The notes under the pieces are model-generated. The model saw only the letters and a program-made list of their open reading frames with translations, was not told the DNA's origin and searched no databases. This document shows, one piece after another, positions 41,101-52,200 of a DNA stretch of 64,000 bases (within the stretch, counting starts at the first letter, position 1; each line of letters starts with the position of its first letter). The DNA lies in NCBI GenBank assembly GCA_030141605.1, contig JAQGDQ010000747.1:38683-102682 (forward strand), written 5' to 3'. Both the position numbers and the translations under genes were made by a program. The DNA comes from Tubiluchus corallicola. Taxonomy: Eukaryota > Priapulida > Priapulimorpha > Priapulimorphida > Tubiluchidae.

Positions 41101-43814
41101 CTGTAGCGTTGCTATCTTTGCCGTAAGATGCAGATTTCGGGGGGAAATACGGCTTAACAAGCACCTCTGCAGGCCAGAAGCTTGGATTCATGATTCGTTC
41201 TTTCTCGTGTTGCCCAAGCAGCTCACGACAGAAGATGAAAGCTTGGACTTCTTCCACACCTTGAAATCTTCGTTGCTTGTGTCCACGTTCTTCGGCATAT
41301 TAGAGCGAGTCTGCTCCATTCCACTGCCACTTTCTCTGGATGTTGACTGCAAAGCAGCTGAATAGCTTTTCTGGTTTTGTGGGGGATGCACTGACAAATT
41401 TGTCTGTGTATTTAAGCGTCTTTCCAAAATCTCTTCGAGATCATCCTTGCTGACACAATTGTTTTTCAGTGAAGCCAGATCCTGTTGCACAGTCTGTAGT
41501 TGTTTTAGTAATACTGATGTGTCCACAGATTTTAAACTCAATGGAGGTATATTCTGTGAGTACACAGCAGCAAATCTGGGCGCAGGCTCAGCATTTGTTA
41601 TTGGTCCATGCTGCAGTAATTTCAATATATCACTGCTTTCTGCTTTTTTCCTGGTCGGGCCGATCCTATTCTTGACGAAATCGGAACATCCAGATTCAGA
41701 ACGATCCGACGCTGCCGGTATCAATTTAATAAGCTGCAATTTCGCCTCGTCGCACTGCTCTTCTGGGTAAAAGTCATGAATAACAGTCAGTAGGTCAGTA
41801 AAAGCTACTCCTGCTTCTAACTGATTTTGAGCAAAATAATTAAGCTCATTGTGCAGAAGAACAAACTTGCTCTCATCTACTTGGCTAGAAATTGCGGAAC
41901 TGATACCACTTAGATTATCTTGATTGCTACTAGTAAATGGTACCGATACAACTGTACCATTACTTTCTGAGATTCTCGCACAATAACATTTGCTGCATAG
42001 GATCAAATAGCCAAATTCAATTCTTGTTGTAGCGTCCGGATACTTCGTCTACACAAAACGCATGTTAACAGAGTCATTATGGAATAAAGACCGATCCAAA
42101 TCGGCCGTGGCGAGAATGGCGCTCAATTAAGAACGGCCAAACCCGTTTGACCATGTGGTTCTTGTAATTATGATTAGGACTAATACAGCTTATCCAATAA
42201 CACCAATGTAATGTCCATAATTAGACGCACAATCAAGCAACACTTGTTTTAATAACCTTTCTCACTAAATGAACATTTTTGCCATAATTTATCAGAGCCG
42301 TTGTTACCCGATAACTACACAAAACCATGTGACCGTGACCAGAGAGAGAGAGAGAGTGTGTGTGTGTATGTGTGTGTGTGCGTGCGCGCGTGTGTGTGTG
42401 TGTCTGTAATTTAGAGAGTCTAATTATTAAAGTATTTTAAAAGGTTTCTAAAGAGAATCATCTGGATCCATTCCTGCAGTTTTCAGCATTAAAATCATTA
42501 ACTATGTTTGCTACCACACTACTTTTTACATGCTCCGTTAGTTACAGCATCTGAAAAAACCTATCTCAATGTTTTTTCTTCAGATCACAGACTTGTGTCT
42601 GGAACTGGTATGAGGTTGACGCGCACAGGCATAGCTGGGCCATCCTTTGTATTATCATTCCCATTATGGTTACACTGGCTTGCTACCTCAAACTCTACTT
42701 GCACGTGAACAGAAGTAGGATGAAGGTTAGTACGTAAGAGCACTTGTGTACTAAAATTATAAAAGCTAGGCTAAAGTTTGCAATTTCCCACTCATAAGAA
42801 ATTAGTTCGTGAAGCGAGTATTTAAATTGTGTGGAGAATTGTAAACTCCTTCCAAAAGCTATTGTTAGTTTTGAGATATTGTACGAAACACTGTAGAGGC
42901 AAATTTAACATTAATTTTTGGACTTGCAAGTGGATTTATGGACTTTTATTTTATCAACAATTCTTCATGCATGGTTATACATGTATATACAAAGGTATAC
43001 GTACATCACACCTTGACACCGTGTCGTGTGATGTTACTATTGGTTACAGGTAGATTACCCATAATATTAATTTTATATTATGTCTTCATACAGCGTGAAT
43101 ACGATTCGTCACTGACAGGTCTTCAGTAGCTTACAGAGTAATTTTGTGAGTCTGAAAAGCCAGAGAATCTCTGTGAATTAATGGTTTGTAACTGCTCAGA
43201 CCGCAGGTCTTAGGTTCTTAACGAAAAAATTAAGTTAAAAGCTATTGAAAACCCATTATTTTAAATTAATAGTTTCGGTAACTGTTCTGTTCCTCACAGG
43301 CTGTGGCTCAATTGGTAGTTACCGTGTCACAAACGTGTAAGTTTTGTGGGATGAATCGGCCATATCTGAATTCTGTTTGGGGGTATTTTTTAGGTTAGGC
43401 CTGTGAAAAATGAACATGATTTGACAGACTTTTTGGTAAATTTTTTACGTATATTTAAAAGAATTTTACTTTCAGATTCACCTAATCACTCACAAGCCAA
43501 GCAGCCAGATGAAATCTGACATGCAGCTTGCTAGAACCTTGTTCATCATCTTCATCGTGTTTATCAGCAGTTGGTCACCAATGGTCATCGATTTCTACTT
43601 TGATGCTGACCAGAGCTGGCCCGCCGATTATATGCTCTTTGTTATTTACATGGCTCACTTAAACTCTGCAGCTAACCCAGTCATATATGGAATGTCAAAC
43701 AGAAACTTTCATGCAGGATTTGCTATGATACTTTGCTGTGGTAAGAGGCTAAACAGAAACAGAATTGTTACAGAAAGATCCAGACAAACCACGCAGAATA
43801 CCGAAACGGTATAG
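31200..43814 (+). CDS. Class A (rhodopsin-family) GPCR, melatonin-receptor-like
   Basis: Six exons fit in frame: 31200-31329, 31912-32055, 36754-36908, 37870-37994, 42584-42725 and 43476-43814, giving 344 codons and seven hydrophobic helices. Landmarks are N13 in NHT (possible N-glycosylation), GN at 49-50 in TM1, NLAVTD with D78 in TM2, C106 at the start of TM3, W158 in TM4, C189 in loop 2 (within EPRSQTCVW), P211 in TM5, SWSP (265-267) in TM6 and NPVIY (299-303) in TM7. The loop-2 pattern G-x-x-F...EPR...C resembles melatonin receptors (DPRIYSC). The DRY motif at the end of TM3 is replaced by S-R-M (130-132). Intron 4 appears to start with GC (TAG then GCGAGG at 37995), the choice that keeps frame and the loop-2 consensus. 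It should be a plasma-membrane G-protein-coupled receptor; the ligand is unknown. Confidence 0.9.
32083..32144 (+). repeat. Dispersed repeat copy B (pairs with 28005-28070), in GPCR intron 2
   Basis: ATTGTTACCGGGCGCAATAC, then AATTTATTTTTGACCAC...CTACATCGTGATG, aligns with copy A with a few gaps. It begins 27 bases after the intron 2 donor of the GPCR gene. The frame at 32129-32401 is not recognisable. Confidence 0.45.
34700..34912. repeat. Degenerate tandem repeat, about 91-93-bp period, GPCR intron 2
   Basis: A GCGTGCATT-type core followed by A-rich sequence recurs near 34708, 34799 and 34892. The rest of each unit is poorly conserved. Open frames on both strands here have no domain support. 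Confidence 0.4.
35500..35760. repeat. Cluster of GCGTC...TTTCTAGAAAG motifs, GPCR intron 2
   Basis: TTTCTAGAAAG occurs twice, near 35554 and 35586, with a partial TTTCTAGCAAG near 35644. Several GCGTC(A/G)TTT motifs lie between and around them. The sequence looks like a decayed short-unit repeat; a frame across it (35538-35762) is not recognisable. Confidence 0.4.
35937..36150. repeat. Perfect 107-bp tandem duplication, GPCR intron 2
   Basis: The 107 bases starting GTGATCATTACATAAAAAAG at 35937 are repeated, apparently without a mismatch, starting at 36044. Both copies end in TATGGTATGAATGAT. The identity implies a recent duplication, or an assembly artefact. Confidence 0.92.
36229..36600 (-). 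mobile_element. Probable C-terminal fragment of a LINE ORF2
   Basis: A minus-strand frame of about 113 codons includes NSQNNVIRFLACHAALNV and SIMGFNIAHICNKYNI. This resembles the tail found after the reverse transcriptase in some non-LTR elements. It has the same orientation as the larger LINE at 38199-42340 and may be a 3' fragment of a related copy. The identification is weak. Confidence 0.4.
38091..38198 (+). repeat. (GA)n microsatellite bordering the LINE on its 3' side
   Basis: GA repeat with a few AC and AA interruptions, ending at GAGAGAGA just before the LINE 3' terminus (TTTGATTGATTTAATTC at 38199). It lies in intron 4 of the GPCR gene. Confidence 0.97.
38412..39493 (-). pseudogene. 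LINE ORF2, reverse transcriptase part (broken)
   Basis: Two overlapping frames give KSAGYDGIPAEHFK, then NANNYRPIALASIASKIFE (fingers), VHIVFIDASKAFDRVN (motif A, catalytic Asp), NGVRQGGKMSPFLFNFYF (motif B) and LMYADDVCLLA (motif C, YADD catalytic pair). The frame changes between about 39090 and 38960, before motif B, and again near 38575. A C-terminal piece ending VLRRKSVLSLMKRF follows to 38412. The catalytic residues are present but the frame is interrupted, so this copy should be inactive. Confidence 0.85.
39980..40974 (-). pseudogene. LINE ORF2, endonuclease part (broken)
   Basis: Starting near 40974 the frame reads VSYNCNSI (first catalytic Asn block), then IILLQETMLP (catalytic Glu). 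After a frame change near 40580 in a T-rich run it continues VYFPCESDDNLDDF and CFIGDYNAHP (the GDxN block), as in exonuclease-endonuclease-phosphatase domains. A second frame change precedes the stretch at 40336-39980. The order and motifs identify the N-terminal endonuclease of a LINE ORF2. It overlaps the end of the ORF1-like frame by about 26 bases. Confidence 0.8.
40949..42006 (-). pseudogene. LINE ORF1-like protein (two frames)
   Basis: A 272-codon frame (42006-41188) is followed in another frame by 41257-40949 (NPSFWPAEVLVKPYFPP...). The first part includes a heptad-like stretch LLKQLQTVQQDLASLKNN ahead of a Ser/Gln-rich region. The second part has the FWPxxVxVxxxFxP pattern seen at the end of some LINE ORF1 proteins. 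No CCHC zinc knuckle is visible. The position just 5' of the endonuclease supports ORF1. One frame change near 41200 breaks it. Confidence 0.6.
42341..42407 (+). repeat. (GA)n-(GT)n microsatellite bordering the LINE on its 5' side
   Basis: Sixteen bases of AG repeat run straight into an imperfect TG tract with GCGCGC in it. Together with 38091-38198 it brackets the LINE with the same GA repeat in the same strand sense. Confidence 0.95.
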
Positions 43815-44918
43815 CTAGGTAAAGGTAATAAACTATACAATTGGCTAATTTTAGCCTAACAAATTTTAACGAAGTAGATGTGATGAAAACTAAATGAAAT
43901 CCTTACACTCGATGTATTATTGATTATCTCCAGTAAAACAGTCTAACGTACATTAGGCTTCAAGTCCATTGTTCAGCAGGCACGTAAACAGCGTGATTAC
44001 TGAGTAAGCCTCGATACACCTGTAACTTTAGGTCTGTCATCTTTGACGATGTGAACGGCATATGAATAGTGTGAATTTTTATTTTGGCGAAGTAAAGTTC
44101 GAGCAGAACATAGTAGCGGGGATTGGGGGGGGGGGTACATTACTAGAACTTGGCTCGTATTAAACACATGCGTTGATAGTTTTAACATGCCTATAAGAAC
44201 ATACTGTAATGTAATTTAATGAACTTGTTATTAATATAATGTTAGCATCGCACTAGCTTCCATCTTATACTATAAACAATCCAAAACCATTTATTTACCC
44301 TGTTCGGAAAAGAATCCTCTAAAATTCCTCTAATCAAGTGACACTGAAATCTGAAAAAATATACCAAAACACAACTGCTTATTCAAGTGACTAAATACTA
44401 CAACACTCCAATACCTTCTATAAAAACAGTACCACTTCATTATAGCCCCCCCCCCCTATACATACGCGAAAAATATGTACAAAATTCGGCTTTTAAAAAA
44501 TAACAACCACTTTATAACTAGGCGAACATATCCACTGGTTGAGAGAACAGTAACACGAAACGATCTGGTTTAGATTAAATATGGCATTATTTTAATTTTG
44601 TGGTTGGTACTTTTAAAAGCTGAATTATGTTTTATTTTTTTTGCCTAATGTGGGTAATTGTACAAGCAGGCGTTTTTTTATATTGGCAGTTTTTTGCAGA
44701 TTTCAGTGTCACATATATGATTATGGAACAGAATTACATCGAAATGTCATGGAAAATAAATGGTTTTTGATTATACAGTTTTAGGCTGGGGTATAATATA
44801 ATGCCCACAGCTAAATTTTATTGGGTTCATAGTGTAATTTGGAATGACATAAATATCTTACCGAGTGCTTTACAGTTAAAAGAAGCTTCGTGGTTCTAGC
44901 ATTCGGTGGTTCTAGCAT

Positions 44919-44920
<2 letters not shown>

Positions 44921-45009
<89 letters not shown>
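44921..45009 (+). repeat. (GA)n microsatellite, about 89 bp
   Basis: Almost pure AG/GA dinucleotide repeat, followed by a short G-rich purine stretch. It is the last of the long GA tracts in the window, all with GA on the + strand. Confidence 0.98.
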
Positions 45010-45012
<3 letters not shown>

Positions 45013-45115
45013 GAGGGGAGAGAGAGGGAGTGACTGTTATGGTTCTATGGTAGTACATTGTCATAGTTTTTCTTTTATTCTTCAATGGTGTTTATTTTGT
45101 TCCATGTATGCATGT

Positions 45116-45375
45116 CAGGCAGCACGACAATTACTACCACAATCTTGTCACAATATTTTTGCAAATATTGAGACAATATGGAAATGTGGACTTGCCATAA
45201 CATTAGACCAACATTTTTTCCATATTGTGACAATATTTTTCCATGTTGGTACCGATATTGTCACAATATGGAAATAATATTGGTACAATATTATGGCAAG
45301 TCCACATTTCCATATAGACCCAATATTTGCAAAAATATTGTCACAACATTGTGGCAATATTTTTCCTGCTGCCTG
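45116..45375. mobile_element. 260-bp hairpin (MITE-like) element
   Basis: The two halves are inverted copies centred near 45246. The ends read CAGGCAGCA and, at the right, TGCTGCCTG. Inner blocks such as TTTTTGCAAATATTG and GGAAATGTGGACTTGCCATA recur in inverse orientation. Because it is palindromic it yields mirror-image open frames on both strands, which are not genes. No target duplication is obvious, so the class is unassigned. Confidence 0.75.
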
Positions 45376-46227
45376 GCAGTTACAGTTTAGCTTGTAGCTG
45401 ATGCATTTGCCTAGAGCAGTGGTCGTAAACTAACATTGACTATCTATCTTGTCAGTGTTTTAAATGGCAAAAAAAAAGAATATGTATTATTACTATATTA
45501 CGGCGCTACTGCTTAATTAATTGCTCGTTGTTTACTACATACAGGTATAATTTTTGCCCTTTTAATATTTTTCTTAAAGGTATATAATAAACAGAGTCCC
45601 TGTCTGTCTTTGACACGTCATGTCTTTACTTCCAGTAATAATATTTTGTCTGTTTCAGCTTTCAGAATACTGTGAAACTAATCTTCCTTCGTGCAGTTTA
45701 ACTTATCGCCTCGTCTTTACATGCTTATATCAGTTTTCATAATGCTTCAGTTCAATATGTACTTCTAGTCACAATAATACAGTGTAGTACCATTTTTGGC
45801 ATCACTGTAATAAGTAAACAGACTAAAAAAGATAAGGACTTTTTATTTCAGTCACTAATAGTTTTAGTATTTCGACCGTGTCACTCAATAAATAACTGAC
45901 TTACGCATCCTTTTCTCAGCTTGCTTTCCTCAACCTTTCGTTTTTGCAACAAAAAGACCAAAGCATTGTTTGTTGTAAAAATATCTTATAACTTTGCAAA
46001 TATACCACTGTGTATCAAAATACACAAAGCATTTTGCGACCTTCGTTTCAACCAGTGAATGACATGCGTGAACACATCACAGGTTTACTCAAAAAATTAC
46101 CAAACCCATGTCTTAACAAAAAGTCATATTGCAGCAGCTAAAAACATTAATTAGAATGCTATTAAAATAGGAAAACCTAATTTTGCATATGCATTAGTTC
46201 ATGCCTATCAAAAAATTTTGACTCGCT

Positions 46228-49200
46228 TTATGACACTTTTTTGCTTGTTATATTGAAATGTCCAAAAAACGCATCTGTTAGTACATCGCACAACACTTTC
46301 TCTATGACTTCTTCACAAATTTCGGTAGAATGTGCAAAATTCTTTTCATTTCTGAATAAATCCTCCTCACTTGTTTCATTTGGCATATCTCTTATTTGGT
46401 TGAAATAAGGCACTGAAACCTCTGCAAGTTCAATTAAAGCATCACTAAAACTAATTTGATGAATGAGATCATACACAATGTTAGCAATAGCATCTGACAA
46501 AACAACTTGCTCTATGTCAGTGAGAGTAACATCTCCAAAAACCGAATCTTCCAATTCTGGAAAGTTTTTGAAGGTAACACTTTTTACTCGCTCTGGAAAC
46601 ATTTTCTGGTATGTCTCTAGAGTAAATACACTTACAGAGATTGCCACGCTAACCGATGACATTACAGACACAATTGGTTTCTCTTGTGGTGGGTCAGAAC
46701 AGGCAGAAACAGCACTAGTTAGCGACGCCATCAATGTGGTCTGTGTGTCATAAGCTCTGGCTAATTCGTGAACTTTGTTCATTGGAGTTGAAGTTGTAAT
46801 TGGTGGTAATGCTTGATAAGGATTAAAGCCCACTGCAGATGCATTGCTGTCCAGCGGCATCAGTTTTAACTTTGAAGAAAGTGTTTTGGAAATAGTTTTC
46901 CTGTTCACCTGACTTGATGATCTGGTCCTACTTGTGCTTCTTTCACTAGCTACTTGTCTTTTTTTGTTCAAAAATTTTGTCCTTGTTTGGTCAGTTGCTT
47001 GACAAATAATCTCAAATTCATTCAAAGCCGGTACATCAGTACCAAAAAACGTAACTTTGCAAGTCTGCTTCTCATTTGGCTGCAAAAGCACATCATTTGG
47101 CTCAAAGGCAACTACAGAATGAAATGATGTTGGAACAATCCAGTTATAGCTTATGCAGTTGGTCTTGGAATAGTTTGTGATAAAAAAGATGTGACTTTTC
47201 ACAGCAAATCTTGGCAAGACTCCAAAGTTAAAATGATCATGAGACAAATGTAACCGATGTTTACCAGAAGAGCCAAAAGAAATGTCAATGCCAATATCAA
47301 CACACTCATCCTCAATGAGATTCTCTACTTCATGCATGTCACACCCTACACCAGTGAAAGTAACCACTGTTGTTTCTCCACCCTCGACATGAATGGGCAC
47401 ACCAACAGAATATGCCTTCTTTTCCAGTGGCATAAATTTCCACTCAACTGTACCAGAACATCTTGGAGCAATTTCTCCAAATGGAGATAGACAGTCTACA
47501 ATCATACTTTCATTATTATTATCAAGTAAGACTTCAAGGCCACTTAGGTCTAACCAGTACTTCAACAGCACATCTCCGCCATTCCATAATTTGTAAGTCT
47601 GATAGGAATATGCCATTTCCCCCACTGGCAGTGGTTTAAATGTATGAGTTTTGATTGGGACATGTAAATAAGGCTGATCATGGCTTACTGTCATTCCTGT
47701 AAAATTTAAGAGTAACTGTTGCCCATTCTCAACAGAAAATAATGCAAGAGACCTGTTAGTGCCCAGAACTTTGTGAGCATACGACAAATTTACTATCACA
47801 GTACTGCTCGGGTAAAGTACTCCTTGCTTGGGATTCACAGTGAAAACTTCAAAATCAGGAACTGTCCATTTCCCATCGGCAAGATCTTCAGACCAATAAG
47901 GCACTTCCAATTTTACATCATTCGGAAGCACAATATGCCATTTAGCAGGTACAAGGCCAGCATTTTTTAAAGTCAACAGAACACCAGATGGTTCGGTGCT
48001 AATTGCAGAAGCTCCGAAATTACACTCAACAATCGGACGACCAATGTTCGAGTTTTTTCCAGTATATGTTCTATATTCTTTTGGCGGAACAGCAGTCATT
48101 AGTTCATTGAATTTATCCAAGCTAAACCACTCCCACAGCTGGGACTTACTTAAGCCAGAATTGCTTCCATAACGACCTACGGACTGAGCAATTACATATG
48201 GAAACACACCAATAACTTCCACGTTACAAAGATGTGTGCAACTGCTCACTGGTTCCCTGACTTCTGAAGCAGAGGAATTCAGTTGATATGATAGAGGAAT
48301 GAGATATTTTGCCCGTTCAAATGGCAGCAAAGAAAGATTAACTACATTTCTAGTACCTGCTGGAAGCATGCCAAATGGATTTTCTATAGTGAGGACCTGA
48401 CTAAAATGCTCTTCATCACTATCTATTAACACTTCATAATATAGGTCACAGTCTAATGTATTTTCAATATAAAAGTAAGCTAGTTCCATGTGATCTACTA
48501 TAATAGGCGGAATTGTTACTAATGGGGTGCTTGCTGAGATTTCGCCTTTTATTCCCATGCCTTCTGCTTCAAAACTAAAATCTTTCACATTTTCCTTACC
48601 ATGACTTCCTTTGGTGAAGGCAAGAAGAGTGAGTTTCATGGAATAAGTTTGACTTGATGGTGGACGAAACTTGCAAGTATATTTCTGCCATTCATGTGGC
48701 TGAACTGACACAACTCTTGGCTCTAAAGTGATAATACGCTTCCATTCATCTAACTCCCACTCAAAGGTCAAAGGAACCCTAGCTATATTGCACACATTAA
48801 ATGTCTGAACTGACCAAGTACCACAACAGGTTGGCCTCAACAGCAACTTCTCATCCTCAAATTTTACAGATGGGATTTCTGCAGAACAGTGAAGCAGTAC
48901 TTCTTCTGTAAATTGCTTGTCATCATTTAAGATCATTGTAAGAGATGTTACATAGCTTTTGGTTACAAGGGGATGAATGTTTGCGGTAAAAATTTCAAAC
49001 TGCTGTTTTATAACACCTTGCCAGGGTTTCACCTGAATTAACTTTGGATTCTCATTAAAAATATTGTAACCCAGAGGTTCGGAATTAGTCTGCTGCAAGA
49101 TAAATGTTGCGAAAGATGATTCACCTAAAGGAATCGGCTCAAAAAACACTGTCGGCGATAAAAGTGAAAACTTTGGTGCAAGTTTGTTTTTCTTTGGCAA

Positions 49201-52200
49201 CAATGTGTGACCTGCAAATAAAACAACCACAATGTAACCAATTAAATGTATTTCATTTGAGTGTACCATTTCACAAACTTATTTTGATAAAGTTATTTAG
49301 AACAGAGTGAATTGGGTGTAATAGTACTGGACATACCACCCTTGTAACATTCGAAATGGACTCACTGAGCACAATTAAGAGAAGTTCTTCGGTTTTTAAT
49401 TAATACCATTTTTGAAGGACATTTCATGCCTCCAAACTTCTCAAACCAAGGCAGCCTAATACATGCGTCCATTCCAAATCTGTTCACATAGCCATAACCA
49501 CTATAGCCAACAAATCCCGTAGAAAACATGTGAAACAAAGAACCATACAACTATGTCACTCATTGGTCTTGAAGCTTTTAATAAAAGGAGCCGATTCCAC
49601 TACTAAGTATTCAAGTACTGACAAGTATTGACATACTAATTTGCTATTTAAAAAGAACCTTATCCCATACAATTCATTTGACCCATAACAATTTCAAGAC
49701 CAATGCGGCTGCAACATTGGAAATAAAATGAATTTGATTTGCTGATGTTGCAAACCTAGAATTAGTTAAATTTTGATAACAAGCTTGAAAGACAGGAAAT
49801 GCCACCTAGGCCACCACACCTTCCTCATCCCTCATAAGTGGCCAAATAAATTCAGCATTTCCCATGTTAGATCGCTCACACTACAATGATTCTAATTAAT
49901 CAGATTATTTTTTATTTTAATTAATTATAAGCTTGAAATTTCTATGAGTGATTAAATACTTATTGCAACTAACTCTCTGTAGAAGCATTAAATTAGCACA
50001 CATTAATGCCAAATGTAATGTTACGAACATTAAAATAAAGTAATGCACACTTAAACTATCTACTCAAGGTCAACAGGTATCCAATAAACACCATTGCTGG
50101 GACTACAGGTTATCCATGTCTCACTTTTCAATTCCTTACACATTCAGAACAATTAAACGAAACATTTTGCATGAATAGAGATAAATAAGGCCTGCAAAAA
50201 TCTACAACACATTCATATTAAAATATCAGCAAGCTTTATGATCTACTTACTTGGTGAACTCTAAGAAGTGCCAGTTGCAATTCAGTAAATAGTAATGTAA
50301 CTCTACTTCCATTCATACCTCAAAAACTTACAAAAAATGAAACAAGTGCTAAGTAAAAGTTTCTACCAAAGAACTTTGACCAGAATTCTTTAGCCTGGCA
50401 AAAAGTTTACCTAATATATATATATATATGTACAATTGTTTAGTTATGCTTCTACTGTTACTGCACAAGTGACTACTCACCATAGTTATGCCGATCCATT
50501 GTAAGAGCTAACAAAATAAAGTTAGGAACATCAGTAATTTGACAGTGAAAAATGACAAAACATAACTAGTTATTAATTAGCTTTTCAATAGAACATGCTT
50601 AAAGTCTATATGTGAACAGTAAATGATCATGCATCTGCTTTTATGTTATGATGCATATTTAAGTAATGGTAGCTTTTCCTTGGAAGGAGTTACTCCTGTG
50701 AATTGTGATGGGACAAAAAGACTGCTTTCAGTCAGGTTACAACTGGACTGGTTAGAAAGCAACCAGTAAAGAAGCCAACGCCAGTCTAACATATTGTGCG
50801 ACACTGAAATTTGTTTTGTAACATCATGCATTGACTTTTCACCTTTTAATTTACTTTGCATACTTTGCTACTATAATATATTGCTTATGATGTTACAAAA
50901 GGCTAGTTAACTAAGCAGTTTGCTATTGAAACAGAAATGCGCTTAAAATTACCCGTTGCATTGAGCGTGACACACCATGTTGGGCTCACAACCTCAGCCG
51001 ATTTATCATCACCTGATTCAATAGTAACACTTCCATCAGTGTAAGAAATGTAGCACTCAAGTTCAGCCCCATAAAACCGGTTAATAAGAAATGGCTTAAA
51101 AGTAACTCTAAATGCAGTGGATTTTAATGGTAGTATGAAAGAAGTTGTTGGAGACACGTGAAAGGGATGACTTTCATCTCCACTCCAAACACATGCTACC
51201 CTTGCATGGGTGTGATTTGTAAGGGTCACAGTTTTTTGCTCTACACACTCCAAGTTTAAACACCGACCAAAATCCAGCTCTCTTGTATCTAAACTAACCA
51301 GCGGTTGATAATGGCAATGTTTTGAGTAATATCCATCATGAAAAAATTCACAGTAATTGACTAATCGGCTGCCAGTATTAAAACAGACAGAATTATTGTT
51401 GTCTCCTTTCTCTGGTTTAATTCGTGAAAGTGATCCATCTGATTCAATCTTTAATTTGCCTGCATTATACATGACAGCCAACTGCTTTGGAGAATATACA
51501 GATAACTTCCTTTGATCATGGAGTATCAATATTTTTACATGTCTGGTTTCTAAAATAGAGGGAGTAGCCATGTCATCATGGCACGTTCCAACTAGGTCCA
51601 CATAGACACAGCCTTGACAATGCACTAAGCAAGCTAATCTTCGGTGGTATCGGAATGCCTGCTGAGGACGGAATTCCACCTGCACAGAAACATGACCTTT
51701 TGGTTTGATCACACCACATATTACATCTATGCTAAAGACACTTTCATCATTATCTAAGATAAATTTATAATAAGCTTCTGCAATTGAGTCATTGGCCATA
51801 TGTAATGATTTTTTACCAGTTTCCCCGGCAAAAACTACACCAAAGTTAACACACGTGGTTGACATTGTAACACGAGGACCTACTCCAATGCCACAACATT
51901 TAATAGTATTTGATAAAGTGTCATCACTAACATAAATATGGAAATAGTCATTTAAGGCTATAGCACAATACGGGGTAAAAGAGAATGGCACTCTACATTC
52001 AGCTTGTGACGGAAGAGTTACAGTTTCCAACAAACAGGCAAACTCACCACTGCACTCATCCTGTGCACTGTTCTTGCACTTCTCAATCTGCACACATGTA
52101 CTAACATCTGAGATGTTGGTTAATATGAGGTATTTTTCACATGTTGCAAGTACTGGTGTCTCTCCAAACGACAATACGTGATCACTTTCCAGTGTCAGTT

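Larger units (their letters stand above)
38199..42340 (-). mobile_element. Near-full-length, degenerate non-LTR retrotransposon (LINE), antisense in GPCR intron 4
   Basis: About 4.1 kb on the minus strand carries an ORF1-like frame (about 42006-40949), an apurinic-type endonuclease (from 40974) and a reverse transcriptase (39493-38575) in the normal LINE order, separated by frame changes. The 3' end contains AATAAAG and stops directly at a (GA)n tract (38091-38198). The 5' end stops at a second (GA)n tract (42341-42356) that runs into (GT)n. The element therefore appears to sit inside an older microsatellite. It belongs to the endonuclease-bearing LINEs (CR1/Jockey/I/R1 assemblage); the clade is not resolved. 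It is opposite to the host gene, the usual tolerated orientation. Confidence 0.88.
43815..46227. other. 2.4-kb stretch between the converging GPCR and CFAP65-like genes
   Basis: It holds the likely 3' ends of both genes. AATAAA at 43827 is only 13 bases past the GPCR stop and another is at 44755, so the GPCR polyadenylation site is unsettled. Runs of about 10 G (near 44125) and C (near 44447) are present. A (GA)n tract and a hairpin element are listed separately. No other gene is seen. Confidence 0.5.

Noticed and set aside
45011-45390. Three overlapping frames on both strands with similar peptides
   Set aside because: They mirror one another because the element is palindromic; they are not genes.
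49212-49269. Hydrophobic N-terminus (MVHSNEIHLIGYIVV...) on the second CFAP65-like frame
   Set aside because: It lies upstream of a strong splice acceptor and is intronic read-through, so it is not evidence for a membrane anchor.
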